Shown here one piece after another: positions 32,085-42,084 of a stretch of DNA of 64,000 bases. A program made the translations under genes and the position numbers. The DNA comes from Lentisphaeria bacterium. Its GTDB lineage: Bacteria > Verrucomicrobiota > Lentisphaeria > Victivallales > Victivallaceae. Numbering within the stretch: position 1 is the stretch's first letter; each line of letters opens with the position of its first letter. The DNA lies in assembly GCA_022009855.1 (NCBI GenBank), contig CP091727.1:1426001-1490000 (forward strand). The letters run 5' to 3'. The notes under the pieces are model-generated. The model had not been told where the DNA came from and did not search any database. It was given only the letters and a program-made list of their open reading frames with translations.

Positions 32085-32187
32085 AGTCATTCGATATTTC
32101 ATTTTTGCCCTTTCAAGGAATTCGGTCCCCGGTTCCTGATTGATTGCCGAAACGAATCTCAGTGACGCAGTTCCCTGCGGAAAACTT

Positions 32188-35030
32188 CTATTTCACCACC
32201 AGCAGCGGGGATTTCCGGGTGAGCCGCTCCGCCGGGTCGGTGCCGTCGCTCCCCATGAAGGAGAGCTGGGACTCCCGGAGTTCCCCGTCGTTGTCGTTGG
32301 CTAGAACGTTGAAGTAAACGCCCGTCTTTTGAAGCGATTCCAGACTGCTTCCGAATGCCGAAAGCGTGAGAACGAGGTGGAAGTTGTGAGATTTTTTCCA
32401 ACTTTTCCCGTGGGCCCGGATGCCGGCGAGCGCCTTTTCGACATCCATTCCCTTCGGCGCGTGCCAGATATGTTTTAGCATCTTCCCGTCTTCGGTCATG
32501 GCGATGCCCAGCTCCCAGTAGTCATTCTGGCCGGGGAAGAGCAGCACCAGCTGGATCGAATCGCCCTTCCACATCTCCTCCGCCGGGAAGTGCTGAACGT
32601 GTACGTCGTCGTTCATACCGATCTGGAAATGCAGGATGTTTTTTTCCGCCGTCGCGCCGAATAGAACCGCGCAATCACGGGCTCCGGTCCAGAAAAGTTT
32701 GCCGTACTCGGGCGTGTCCGGAAGCATGCGCCTCACTTGATTCTGCTGCATGATGCCACCGACTTTAGTCATCTTCCCCATGGGAATATAGTGAATCTTG
32801 CTGATGGGGAATTCGATGGGTTCCCCGAAGGTTTTGCCGTCACGGAAGATCTGCACCCGAAACACCCGGGCCTTTTCCGGCCGGAACTCCTGCGCCGCCC
32901 GGACCGGAATCCGGAATGCCCCTTTCTCGCCCCGGATCGCGGGCGAAACGGTGAGCTGATCGCAGGGCAGCGCCTTCAACGTCACCTCTCCGGGCAGACG
33001 GCAGAGAAAACGGAACTCCTTCGCTTCGCCGGGGATGACCCGCAACGGCTCCAGAAGCGCCAGCGCCTCCTGCGGAGCTTTCAGCGTCGCGTTCGCCGGA
33101 GTGAGACGGAGCGTCTGCCCTGCCGAATCGACCGGAACTGCATAGCGTCCATTATCCGCATGGAGACGTCGGGCGTTGCCGAAGAGGTCGATCAGTTCGA
33201 CGGTTTCGGCATCGGTTTCAAAGAGCAGCAGCGTCTGTTCCTGCGGCGGTTTTGCGAGCCAGAGCGCATAGAGGGCGGCGTCAGGAGATTCGAAGCGCAC
33301 CGCATAAAAATTCTTCCACGGTTCTTTCCCGAATCAATTCGGCGTTGCCGTACAGGCTGGTCAGCATGTGGAAGGTTACGAAGCTCGGTCGCGGATTCAG
33401 ATCGTGCTCCACCAGGCCGAAATTGTGCTGCCGGTCGGAGGTGTCAAAGCCGCAGTTGCGAAGGTTGTACCAGTGAAAGAACTTCACTCCTGCCAACCGA
33501 CTGCGGATTACCTTCTGAAAAAGCGTGACCAGTTGCAGCCGATCATCAATAGTCCCTTCGCCGGTCTCTTCCGTGCACAGTGGAAGATCGAGCTTCTGCG
33601 ACCGCAGAAAACGGCGGCAGTCAGCAAGAACTTCATCGATTCGACTAAGCGGCATGTAGAGATGGGTGGAGACCATATCGATGGAGTCCGGCGCCAGTTT
33701 CGCCGTCAGTTCCAACGCCTCTCTGCCATAGGGGGTGAGCATATGAGAGAAACCGCCCGCGATCACAGCATTTTTCGGATTTACCGCTTTCAAAGTACGA
33801 TGGGCGATCTCTTGAAGTTTCACATATTCCGCCGGGTCAAAGTCGGCGAAATGGGAGGCATCCGGCTCGTTCCAGACGCAGAATCGGCTGACTTTCCCGT
33901 CGTACCGGGTGGCGAAGAGGCGAAGCCATTCCTCGAACCGTTCCGCCTGCGGAAGATGCAGCGCCGCCTTTGTGTTGGTACGATGGTAACCGGTGGTTTC
34001 CGCATGTTTCGGCGCCGCGCCCATCATGGCCAGCATGCCGATGTTTTTCCTCTCAAACTGATTGACCAGCCAGTCGATCCGCTGAAAATTCCATTGTCCG
34101 GGGGGCCGGATTGATCTGCGGCCAGAGCCAGCTCAGGCGAACCTCATCCGCGCCGCAGAGCGAGAGCAGTTCGATCATCTTTTTCAACATCGTCCTTGCC
34201 GTAGCGCTGAAAATGGGTGCAGATGCCGAGCGGGAACCGGGAGGCGCCCTTCCACTCTTTCGGCTTCAGCGCGGCGAACCGTTTCCGGAAGGAGAACGAA
34301 TCCTCCGGCGTCGCAATCGTGTAATGAACCGTGTAGACGCCCTGAAGCGCCGGCCGTTTCAGCGGCAGGGATTTCTTTCTCCGGGGGCCAGCGACAGGCG
34401 CGCACTGCCGGAATCGACCTCTCTGCCCGCGCTGTTCCGCACCGAAAAGGAGAGGGTGATTTGCGCCGAAGCAGACGTATGGTTGACCGCTTCGAGTTCC
34501 GGAATGGTTTTTCCGCTCAGATTGAGCACGGAGAGGTCGCTGCCGGTTTTCAGCTGTGCCATCACGCCCCGTTCGAAGAAATCGAGGGTGTCGAGAGAGA
34601 TTGTCCGCGTTTTTCCGCTGAATTCCAGCCACATGACCCGGAGCGGCTGTTCCGGTACACAGGTTTCCCGCTTCTGTTTTTTTACACCCGGGTAGGTTGC
34701 GGCGGAGTCGATGATGGTGGAATATCCTCGTTCGGTCTGTTTCAGGGGAAATCGGAAGGTGCGTCCCTGCCGGTCATGGACGACGGCGGTAACGGAGAGC
34801 GATTTTTCTGTGGTGGTGAGGTTCAAGATCACTTCGCCGCGGCGGAACGGCGGCAGAAAAATTCCATAGGAGGGGAAGCGAATCGATCGTTTCCCCGCGG
34901 AATCGAGCTGGATTTTTCCATTGCGGACCTGAGGAATCGCTTCCAGCGGGTCGGCAAAGTTGACCAGTGATTTTGCCGGACAGAGCAACGGCATTGCCGA
35001 AAGCAGAAGAAACAAAACGTTGCGGAACAT
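32188..35030 (-). CDS. Secreted clan GH-A glycosidase with CBM9-like tail (paralogue 3), several frame changes
   Basis: The ATG at 35030 starts a signal peptide (FRNVLFLLLSAMPLLCPA). A sandwich domain of about 230 residues precedes the barrel, which starts FPLGICTHFQRYGKDD. The acid/base glutamate is in CVWNEPDASHFADF and a likely nucleophile in LCTEETGEG; FHWYNLRNCGFDTSD matches the paralogues. The CBM9-like tail has WKGDSIQLVL and YFNVLANDNDGELRE and ends KSPLLVVK. Frame changes occur near 34380, 34190-34110 and 33295. Joined length is about 945 residues. It lies 19 bp after a prepilin gene and 103 bp before paralogue 2, so these three genes are probably one transcript. Confidence 0.83.
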
Positions 35031-35048
35031 GATAATCTCTTTCCTGTG

Positions 35049-35796
35049 TTAAAACGTGGGATTGATTTTTTTCCAGATTGCCGGAAACCACATAAATGAT
35101 ACGGGTCGGCCACGGATAGAGCCGGTCTCGATTCAGGGCGCTGACGTGTCCGTCCAGAAACGCGATGTTGGCATTGTTCTGATGGGCGAGAAAGACGCCG
35201 ACGGTACCGCTTTCAGTGAAGCCTCCGAACTCAAACTGATAACTTCCGACGCCGCTGTAGGTTGCGTGATTGTTGGCGAAAACGGTATCGGCGAGTACAG
35301 CCAGCTTGCTGGGCTGGCGGGACTTTTTTGTATTGAAACCCCATCCCTTGTCCGCAACGTTGAAGTAGAAGTTGTTGCCGAAATGGGGTTCTCGTCCGGC
35401 GGCTCCCCGGTAGTTGCCCATTCCGTAACAGTAGCGATAGAGTTCCAGCTTGATGTTCGTCCCGGTATAGGGTTTTGTGTTCGGGCAGATCGAGACATTT
35501 CTGTTCAGATATTTGCTCTGCATGACTCCGAGCCATGAACGACCGGTTGTCTTTTCATACAGGATGATCTGACCGTTGTAGTCCCCGTCGTAAAGCAGAC
35601 ACCCCTGCATGGTCTGTTTCAGCCGGGAGGTGCACAGAGTGGCCTTTCCCCGCTGCCGCGCCTTGTTCAATGCCGGAAGCAGCATCGATGCGAGGATTGC
35701 AATGATCGCAATCACAATGAGAAGTTCAATCAAAGTAAAATATTTACCGGATTTCGCCTCCGCCGCTGTCGGACTGCTTTTCGGGGTGATCTGCAT
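35049..35796 (-). CDS. Prepilin-type (DUF1559-like) protein, frame change at the end
   Basis: The leader of about 19 residues (MQITPKSSPTAAEAKSGKY) precedes FTLIELLIVIAIIAILASML. The body has CTSRLKQTMQGCLLYDGDY, VSICPNTKPY and the family motif HQNNANIAFLDGHVS. The frame as read runs on into the next gene, but one added base in the A7 run near 35070 gives the ending EKKINPTF and a TAA at 35049, which matches the sister proteins in length (about 248 residues). It sits between the LacI regulator and glycosidase paralogue 3. Confidence 0.9.
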
Positions 35797-35876
35797 GGTG
35801 TGCCTCCTGTTGAAATGGTTTTCCGGAAACTGTTTTTGGAATATGAAACGCTCTTTCCTGTAATTTTCCGCTGAAG

Positions 35877-36864
35877 CTATCTCTCTCTGATTTCGGTGGG
35901 AAACAGGTGACGGAGCCCGTCGGAACCGTTTCCGCCGGTGACGATTTCGACCGCAGCCTCCCCCATCGTTTCAAACGGCTGAACGACACTTCCGACCGGG
36001 TAGTAGAGCTGCCGGGCAAGCGTGTCGCCGAAGCCGAAGACCCGGCACCTCTCCGGCACCCGGATCCCCAGATGCTGCGCCGTGATCAGCACCTGTGCCG
36101 CCCGGTTGTCGTCGAAGCAGATGAACGCGGTCGGCCGTTCCGCTTCCGGCAGCTTGAACCACCATTCGAGGTCCGCGAAGTGTTCCCGCGGGTCGTGGTG
36201 CGGGGAGACCAGCCGCGGATCGAGTTCCAGCCCGCAGTCGCGCATTCCCTCCTTCACTCCTTCCAGACGTTCGACGCTGTAACGGATGTCGTCGCCCGGC
36301 TTGACCACAGCGATCCGGCGGTGCCCCTCCTTCACCAGCAGATGGACAATCTGACGCATCGCAGTACGGTCGTCGGAATAGACCACGGGGAAATCATCGC
36401 GGCAGCTCTCCTCGATGTAGCAGAGATTGATCTGCCGGGCATGGCAAAATTCGCCGATCTCCTGCTGCAACTGCGGCGAGAAGGCGAAGCAGACCGCGTA
36501 ACGGATGTCGTATTTCGCCAGTTCGAGCTGCACCTGTTCCGGTTCGGAGAGGTTGCAGACCCGGACGTTGCAGCCGCGCTGCGCCGCAGCATTCAGAAGC
36601 CCCAGCAGAATCTCATTCGCCGCGACGCCCCGGACCGCGCTGTGGCTGAATTCCAGCAGCAGAGCGATGGTTTTGGGCGCGCCGGTGCGGATCTCGGCGG
36701 CGGCCTCGTTCCGGCAGTAACCGGACTCCCGGACCGCCCGCAGAATCTTTTCGCGCGTCTCCGGGCGGAGCGTGCGGGCGTGGGGGATGGCGGTTCAGCA
36801 CCTGAGAAACCGCCGCGGTGCTCACGCCCGCCATCTTCGCGATGTCCGCCAGTGTTACGCGCAT
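35877..36864 (-). CDS. LacI-family transcriptional regulator, frameshifted
   Basis: The ATG at 36864 lies inside the end of the oxidoreductase gene, so the two are probably coupled. The DNA-binding part reads VTLADIAKMAGVSTAAVSQV followed by LNRHP. The frame then changes near 36790 and continues with TREKILRAVRESGY. The core is a periplasmic-binding fold (RYAVCFAFSPQLQQEI, FICFDDNRAAQVLITAQHLG, VFGFGDTLARQLYYPVGSVV). Joined length is about 329 residues, normal for LacI. It should bind the 20-bp palindrome at 38257-38276 and repress the unit until a sugar is present. Ligand unknown. Confidence 0.9.
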
Positions 36865-38234
36865 GGGAGAGTCTCCTTCTGTTTCCGGCGGTTCGGCAGA
36901 TAGGCGCCGATGCCGAGCAGAGCATCCTGCAAATCCCCGACCGGCAGTTGCCGCGGCGTGATGTGCCGCGCGGCGGAGAGCGCCGCCGCCATTCCGGCCG
37001 CCTGCCCGGTGATGAAACAGCCCGCCTGCACCCGGATCGAACCGTGCATGCCGCGGTCGGTGCTGACGCAGCGGCCGGCTGTGAGGACGTTTTCCAGAGT
37101 CCGCGGCAGCAGGATCCGGTAGGGAATGCCGTAGCTCTCCCCGGATTCCGGTACTGATAGCGTTCGAAGAGCGCGGTGCCGGAGTCGGTTTTTCCGTCCG
37201 CCGGGGGGGCGGGTGCCGTGCAGGTCGATCGGATACCCGTACCGGCCGATCTCGTCGTCGAACACCGCCTGCCGGACGAAATCTTCCACGTTGAGCAGGT
37301 AGTCGCCGAGGATGCGCCGGGATTCCCGGATTCCGAGGGTCTGCGCGGTCCAGAGCATGCGGGCGTTCTCGCAGCCGGGGACGTAGTTCCGGTAGTAGCG
37401 TTCATATTCGAGCGCGAGCTTCCGCCCCTGCACCATGCCGCGGGTGACGGTGCGTTCGTCGCGCGCGTCAATACCGTAAATGTGTCCGACGTTGCCCCAG
37501 CCGGAATCGGCCACAGTGTGGAGAATTCCGGGCAGTCCGGGGTCGGGCACCGAAAAGATGCCGTCGCGGTAGGCCTGTTCCAGCGCCGCGCCGTCCTTCC
37601 AGATCTCCTTGCGGTTCCAGTCGATGCCGGACCAGAGCGAACAGAGGGTCGCCGCCTGGGCGAGATTCTCCTCGTCGCCGAATTCGAACGGTGCACCCGC
37701 CATCGCGGCGAGGTCGCCGTCGCCGGTGGCATCGATGAAGATGGCGGCTTCGACGGCGAAGAGTCCGCTCTTGGCCGCGCAGACGGCGTGAGAGACCCGG
37801 CCGCTCTCCCGTCGGAGGTCGATGAGCGAAGTGTGAAAAGCGAACTCCGCGCCGGAAGCGGTCATCAAGTCGTCGTAGACCCGCTTCATCGATTCGGGAT
37901 TGTAAATGAATCCGCCGATTTCCGGCGGGAATTGGTCATATTTCATCTCCGGCCCGGCGCCGCCGTCGCGAAAGAGCCGGTCGTAGATTTCGCGGCCGAT
38001 TCCGCCGCAGAGGAAATGGATTCCGTCGGTCGGCCGGCAGATGAAAGGGATGCCGGCAGAAGTGCCCATGCCGCCGAACGCGCCAAGCGACTCGGCGAGG
38101 AAAACGCTCGCTCCGGCCCGGGCGGCGGTGACAGCGGCCGCCACCCCCGCCGGGCCGCCGCCGGCGATGAAAACATCCACGCTCTTCCGAATCGGAAGCT
38201 CCCGCGTATATTCCAGTTTCCTTGCTGCTATCAT
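36855..38234 (-). CDS. FAD-dependent oxidoreductase, with a compensated pair of frame changes
   Basis: This is a 459-residue member of the FAD_oxidored family. The dinucleotide-binding motif is VDVFIAGGGPAGVAAAVTAA near residue 18, followed by FGGMGTSAGIPF. A second FAD contact is FIDATGDGDLAAMAGAP near 190, and the end has VLTAGRCVSTDRGMHGSIRV and AAGMAAALSA. Between about 37215 and 37145 the frame leaves and returns; the true segment reads ADGKTDSGTALFERYQY instead of the anomalous arginine-rich one. The cofactor is clear but the substrate is not; a sugar or sugar-derived polyol is plausible from the neighbours. It is the first gene after the operator and heads the LacI cassette. Confidence 0.88.
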   Translation of the reverse strand: MIAARKLEYTRELPIRKSVDVFIAGGGPAGVAAAVTAARAGASVFLAESLGAFGGMGTSAGIPFICRPTDGIHFLCGGIGREIYDRLFRDGGAGPEMKYDQFPPEIGGFIYNPESMKRVYDDLMTASGAEFAFHTSLIDLRRESGRVSHAVCAAKSGLFAVEAAIFIDATGDGDLAAMAGAPFEFGDEENLAQAATLCSLWSGIDWNRKEIWKDGAALEQAYRDGIFSVPDPGLPGILHTVADSGWGNVGHIYGIDARDERTVTRGMVQGRKLALEYERYYRNYVPGCENARMLWTAQTLGIRESRRILGDYLLNVEDFVRQAVFDDEIGRYGYPIDLHGTRPPGGRKNRLRHRALRTLSVPESGESYGIPYRILLPRTLENVLTAGRCVSTDRGMHGSIRVQAGCFITGQAAGMAAALSAARHITPRQLPVGDLQDALLGIGAYLPNRRKQKETLPCA

Positions 38235-38256
38235 GAAAAAAACTCCGATTTTCAGA

Positions 38257-38276
38257 TCAGTAAATCGATTTACTGA
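38257..38276. promoter_or_regulatory. Probable LacI-family operator
   Basis: TCAGTAAATCGATTTACTGA is a perfect 20-bp palindrome with the central CG typical of LacI-family operators. It lies 22 bp before the oxidoreductase start. A LacI gene is the next gene in the same unit, so autoregulation is likely. Confidence 0.8.
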
Positions 38277-38366
38277 TTTTACTTTACAGGATTTTTCAAA
38301 GAAATCAAGAGGAGGACGATAATTTTTTCAGGAAAAAAAGGGGGATCTGAAGCAGAGATGCGAACA

Positions 38367-38406
38367 CCAACCCGCAGAAGCTGTTTTTTGAACCACTGCG
38401 GGCTGG
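38367..38406 (-). terminator. Hairpin after the truncated glycosidase
   Basis: On the minus strand CCAGCCCGCAG pairs with CTGCGGGTTGG (one G-U) around an 18-base loop. It follows the stop of the remnant at 38424. There is no immediate T-run, so termination is likely but not certain. Bases 38277-38366 show nothing else. Confidence 0.5.
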
Positions 38407-38423
38407 AGTGTCGCGGGAGATAG

Positions 38424-38640
38424 TCAGTTCCGAGTCAGTTCATACGCCATTGTCTGACCGAACTTGTTGAAGACGGAGACGGGGAAGACGGTTTTGTCGT
38501 TCCGCTTCCGAACCGGAATTTCCGCCAGTCGTTTGCCCGCGGCGTCGACGGCGAAGACTTTCCAGTCTCCGGGAAGAGAGAGAGTAATTTCCGTCTGCCC
38601 GCGTGCTGCGAGCAACTCCCGGGTTCCCGGACTGGACTGC
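38424..38640 (-). pseudogene. 3' remnant of a host glycosidase-type gene
   Basis: About 65 C-terminal residues are left, reading TEITLSLPGDWKVFAVDAAG and FPVSVFNKFGQTMAYELTRN, a beta-rich ending of the kind found on large secreted glycosidases here. Coding quality stops at about 38640, where a plus-strand nuclease fragment begins. The 5' part of the gene is absent from the window. This marks the left edge of the accessory island and implies insertion plus deletion. Confidence 0.5.
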
Positions 38641-39042
38641 TCGCTGATCGGAGAGTGGGACTGCATCGTTCAGGATGGGCGGGACATTTGCATCGTGGAT
38701 TGGAAAACATCCGCGAGCCGCTGGCCCGCCGGAAAGGCCGAACGCGATCTTCAGGCGACCGTGTTCAGTTATGCCTATGAGAAGCTGACCGGCACCGCTC
38801 CGCTTTTCCGGTTTGATGTGGTCACCAAGACGAAGAAGCCGAGTTATGAGAGCCACTACACCAGTCGGGGCTTTCACGACTTCCGCAGATTCGAGGCGCT
38901 GGCAAGCCGGGCGCAGTATGCGGTCAATAAAGGCGTGTTTCTGCCGAATGAAACATCGTTTGCCTGCGGCGAATGTCCTTACTGGCATCGTTGCAAGCAG
39001 TGGCATTTAAATGACTCGTGCGAAATAAGAGAAAAACGTTGA
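38640..39042 (+). pseudogene. RecB-type PD-(D/E)XK nuclease, C-terminal fragment
   Basis: Recognisable coding begins near 38640. The nuclease motifs are GEWDCIVQDGRDICIVDWKT (the D and DxK of the active site) and the helix DLQATVFSYAYEKLTG. The end FACGECPYWHRCKQWH has the cysteine cluster of Cas4/AddB-like nucleases. The N-terminal cluster cysteine and start are missing; upstream codons in this frame (38464-38640) are antisense to the glycosidase remnant. In phages and mobile elements such nucleases process DNA ends, often beside RecT. This copy is probably a broken passenger. Confidence 0.65.
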
Positions 39043-39220
39043 CTCGGCGACGAGCCGGAACCTGATTTGCGGCGGAAACGCTGAGAAAATTTTGTTTGGC
39101 GGTAAAAACGGCCCGAAAGGCCGGATTTGGTACTGAAAACTTGAAAATTTAGGCGTAAGCCATCCTGCATTGGCAACAATGCGTGTTGTTTGACAAATTT
39201 ACTTTTTATGACAGGCGAAG

Positions 39221-40520
39221 CTAAGCGGCGTCGGCAAAAGTTTTGTAGCAACGGATTTTATCCGGTTGCTCCAGAACCAACGCGGCGGCCACGGCGGTTA
39301 AGCTCAGAGTCAAGTGCGCGATGGTCATCTGGTTGCGGATGGCGCGGTATTTGTACTGCGACATTTCCTCGACTTCGCGAGGCCCGAGGCGGGAGAAATA
39401 ACGTTCCGCTTCAGTCCGGCATTTATAGGTGTCCTTAAAGCGTTTCGACTCTCTGGGCACCTGGCTGCGATGATCATCGGTAATGTCGATATAGGCGGTA
39501 CAGCCGTAACATTTGCCGGTACAGAAATGGTCATGGTCGATTGGGCATTGCGGCGGTAAAGCGGCCTTTTCCCGTTTGGTCCCGGCGACAATCGGACAAC
39601 GAAATTTCTTGCGGGTTCGGGCTCCATCCGGGCTGATGCCGTAAAATTTCATTTCCAGACCGGCCTGACACAGCGGCAGTCCGTGCGGCCCCACGGTTTT
39701 GTCCGGCTGCTGATTGCGGCGGTTCAACGGAATGAACGGTTCGGCTTTAAGTTTTTCGACAATGAAGTTATAAAGTTCGCGGTCATCGTATCCGGCATCG
39801 CCGAGAAAGATGCGCCCTTTTTTCTGACCGTAGATTCGCACGAACTTTTTCAGTAGCGCCTTGGCTACTTTGCCGTCGGTGCGGTTGTTCGGCAGGGTAA
39901 CTTCGATAAGAGGAATACCCTCACCGCTGAGCAGGACGTGGGTACGGTAGCCCCAGAACCAGGTAAAGGTTTTCTTCTTATCGCCGCTCGGTTGTTTGAT
40001 GTAGGAATAATAACTGAGCGTTGCCATGGGATTGCGCTTGATCTTGGTGGCTTTGTCGAGCTTACGGTTGGGATTCTTGGGATTGTTGTGCTTGGTGTTG
40101 GCCTTGATCGGTTTAGAATCGGCCATAATGACCTCCAGCGTGGCGATGCCTTTTTCAACCAGCAGTTTGCCGGAAGTATGAAAAAAAGTTTCGATTTCGG
40201 AGTTATTCGTATCGGTCAGGAAGCGCGAAAAACGGGACGCATCGGGAATCCGGCCTGGGTTGAAACCGCACATTTCGGCAAGGATCGGACGGCTTTCCAG
40301 ATCCCGGACCAGGTCGGAAATGCATTTGATGTGAGCCGATTGTTTGTAGATCAGCGCCTTGAAATAGGCGGAACGCCGATAGCCACGGCGGCCGAGTTCG
40401 GGAAAATCCGGCTGGTCGTAGATCAGATCGAAAGCGCGGAAAAGTGCATCGTATTTTTTTCAGGAATGGGCACGAATCGATTAGGCCGTAGTAGTCATAA
40501 AACAGTGAATTTTGCATCAT
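39221..40520 (-). mobile_element. Insertion sequence with IS1182/IS5-like DDE transposase
   Basis: It contains one transposase gene, with 178 bp of non-coding DNA to the left (39043-39220) and about 270 bp to the right (40521-40789). I see no clear terminal inverted repeats, so the limits are those of the gene. Confidence 0.6.
39221..40520 (-). CDS. DDE transposase (DUF772/DDE_Tnp_1 type), frameshifted
   Basis: The start is at the ATG pair at 40520, after GAGGAAAA. The N-terminal DUF772-like part continues past a frame change in a T run near 40460 as LFRAFDLIYDQPDFPEL, then RRSAYFKALIYK. The catalytic first D lies in VIMADSKPIKANTK and the second in GRIFLGDAGYDDRELYN. The last acidic residue is in YKCRTEAERYFSRLG, as in IS1182-type enzymes. 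A four-cysteine zinc knuckle (CPIDHDHFCTGKCYGC) precedes it. Joined length is about 433 residues. Confidence 0.85.
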
Positions 40521-40789
40521 ATTTTTCCTCTTTTTGAGTGGTTAATTGTTGTCCCGCAAGATATTACAATATATCACCAAGAGGAGGAATTTTCAAGGGC
40601 AAACGACTCAAAAGTCGTTAATTATAAAACGTTTAACGCATTACGCAGAACACATTTTATTCTCCTTGAAAGTGGAGGTGAATTTCTCAACCTTATTTGC
40701 GGCATCATTTGAAGCCAAGAATCAAACGAGTCGATTCACCATAAGTTTATGCTGCAATTGGTTTGTTAATAATCGCTCCTTCAATGGCT

Positions 40790-41920
40790 TCACCTTTTTA
40801 CCACATATCGCCACAACGCAACCATCAACTGACGTGCGAGGGCGACAATTGCGGTTCTCCGGCTACGTCCTTTCTGAGCCAGACGGTCTGCCCATTTTTT
40901 CACCAGCCAGCTTTCTTTTTGCCAGCGATACCACAGCCAAGCACATTCCACAGCCATTTTTCGCAGACTTTTACGCCCGGCTTTGCTGATTCCCTGATCT
41001 CTTTTCATTGTTCCGCTGGCATATGGACATGGTGTCAGTCCGAAAAATGCGGCAAATTGTTTTCCCGTGGCAAAACGATGAAAATCTCCGATCTCCCACG
41101 GCAAATGTCGTGACAAACGATCTCCGACACCTTTGAACTGTTGCAATTTTCGGACCGTTTCTGCTGTCAAATCCGTGTTGCCATTTTGTTTGGAGGTTTC
41201 TTCATCGTGATCTTGGAATTTTTGAATGGTTTGTTTCCAAGTAGCCAGTTCCTTCTCGAACATCTCCAGTTCGGCAAGCAAATTGGGGAGTCGAAGCAAC
41301 AACAAGCAGGGACATTCAGCCCATTCCGGCAATTTTGACCATTTGGCAAATGCCTTCCGCCATTCACTGGCCGTTTGGTGTGACTTAAAACCTGGCAGTG
41401 GTGTCCGTTCTATTAAGGCGATCATTTGAGCGTTTACGCGACCTATTGATTCTTTGATCCGATTCCATTCTCGTTCCGCATCCCGACGTCCTTCTTCTTC
41501 CAATGTCGGTATGTAAACAGTCGGAACATGATCCGAAGGATGCAAGCCTGCGAGGAATTTTGCATCAAGTTTATCTGTTTTGATCGTCTTGCCACTCATA
41601 ATCACCTGTAGCTTATTGATAGGAAGGATGTGAACGTGGGCTCCGAGGGCCATCAGTTTACGAGCCGGCCAGTAACCATAACGACCTGCTTCATAGAAAA
41701 CATCTATGCGTTTGCCGCTCTTATGCAAATTAGAGACAAGGTCAAATACGCGATCTTCTTTGCTTCGATCAACCTTATCTTTCAGACCGTAATAGCTCAT
41801 TTTTCCGGCTTCCCAGTCATGAACTGCCGTTGCCCAGAGACTGCCTCCCATATCAATTCCAACACTTATTTGGTTCTTTACTTGACTTTCTCTGTGAATG
41901 GCATTACCTTTTCTTTGCAT
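40790..41920 (-). CDS. IS110-family transposase (second, divergent type)
   Basis: Intact 376-residue protein after an AAGGAG site. The RuvC-like domain has VGIDMGGSLWATAV, the acidic FYEAGRYGYWPARKL and TDKLDAKFLAGLHPSD. The C-terminal part has QFKGVGDRLSRHLPWEIGDF, FAAFFGLTPCPYASGTM and a basic helix before the end. It shares only the family motifs with the copy at 10.7 kb, so the two represent separate arrivals. Confidence 0.93.
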   Translation of the reverse strand: MQRKGNAIHRESQVKNQISVGIDMGGSLWATAVHDWEAGKMSYYGLKDKVDRSKEDRVFDLVSNLHKSGKRIDVFYEAGRYGYWPARKLMALGAHVHILPINKLQVIMSGKTIKTDKLDAKFLAGLHPSDHVPTVYIPTLEEEGRRDAEREWNRIKESIGRVNAQMIALIERTPLPGFKSHQTASEWRKAFAKWSKLPEWAECPCLLLLRLPNLLAELEMFEKELATWKQTIQKFQDHDEETSKQNGNTDLTAETVRKLQQFKGVGDRLSRHLPWEIGDFHRFATGKQFAAFFGLTPCPYASGTMKRDQGISKAGRKSLRKMAVECAWLWYRWQKESWLVKKWADRLAQKGRSRRTAIVALARQLMVALWRYVVKR

Positions 41921-42084
41921 TTTGAACTCCTTTTCGGTGATTTGGTTTTTGGGTTAAATTCCAAAAATTACTCGACAAAGGAGTTCTTTTCTCTCCGACT
42001 AGCTCCTGTCACCTATACATGGTATCTTGTTGTAAAACAATTCCTGTCTTCCGCTACGGGTAATCGCATGGGAACTCTCCACTG
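40790..42084 (-). mobile_element. IS110-family insertion sequence (copy 2)
   Basis: It contains an intact recombinase gene and a 164-bp non-coding end (41921-42084) upstream, where bridge RNA of this group would be encoded. Exact ends are not identifiable. It abuts the 3' end of the secreted repeat-protein gene at 42085. Confidence 0.65.
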
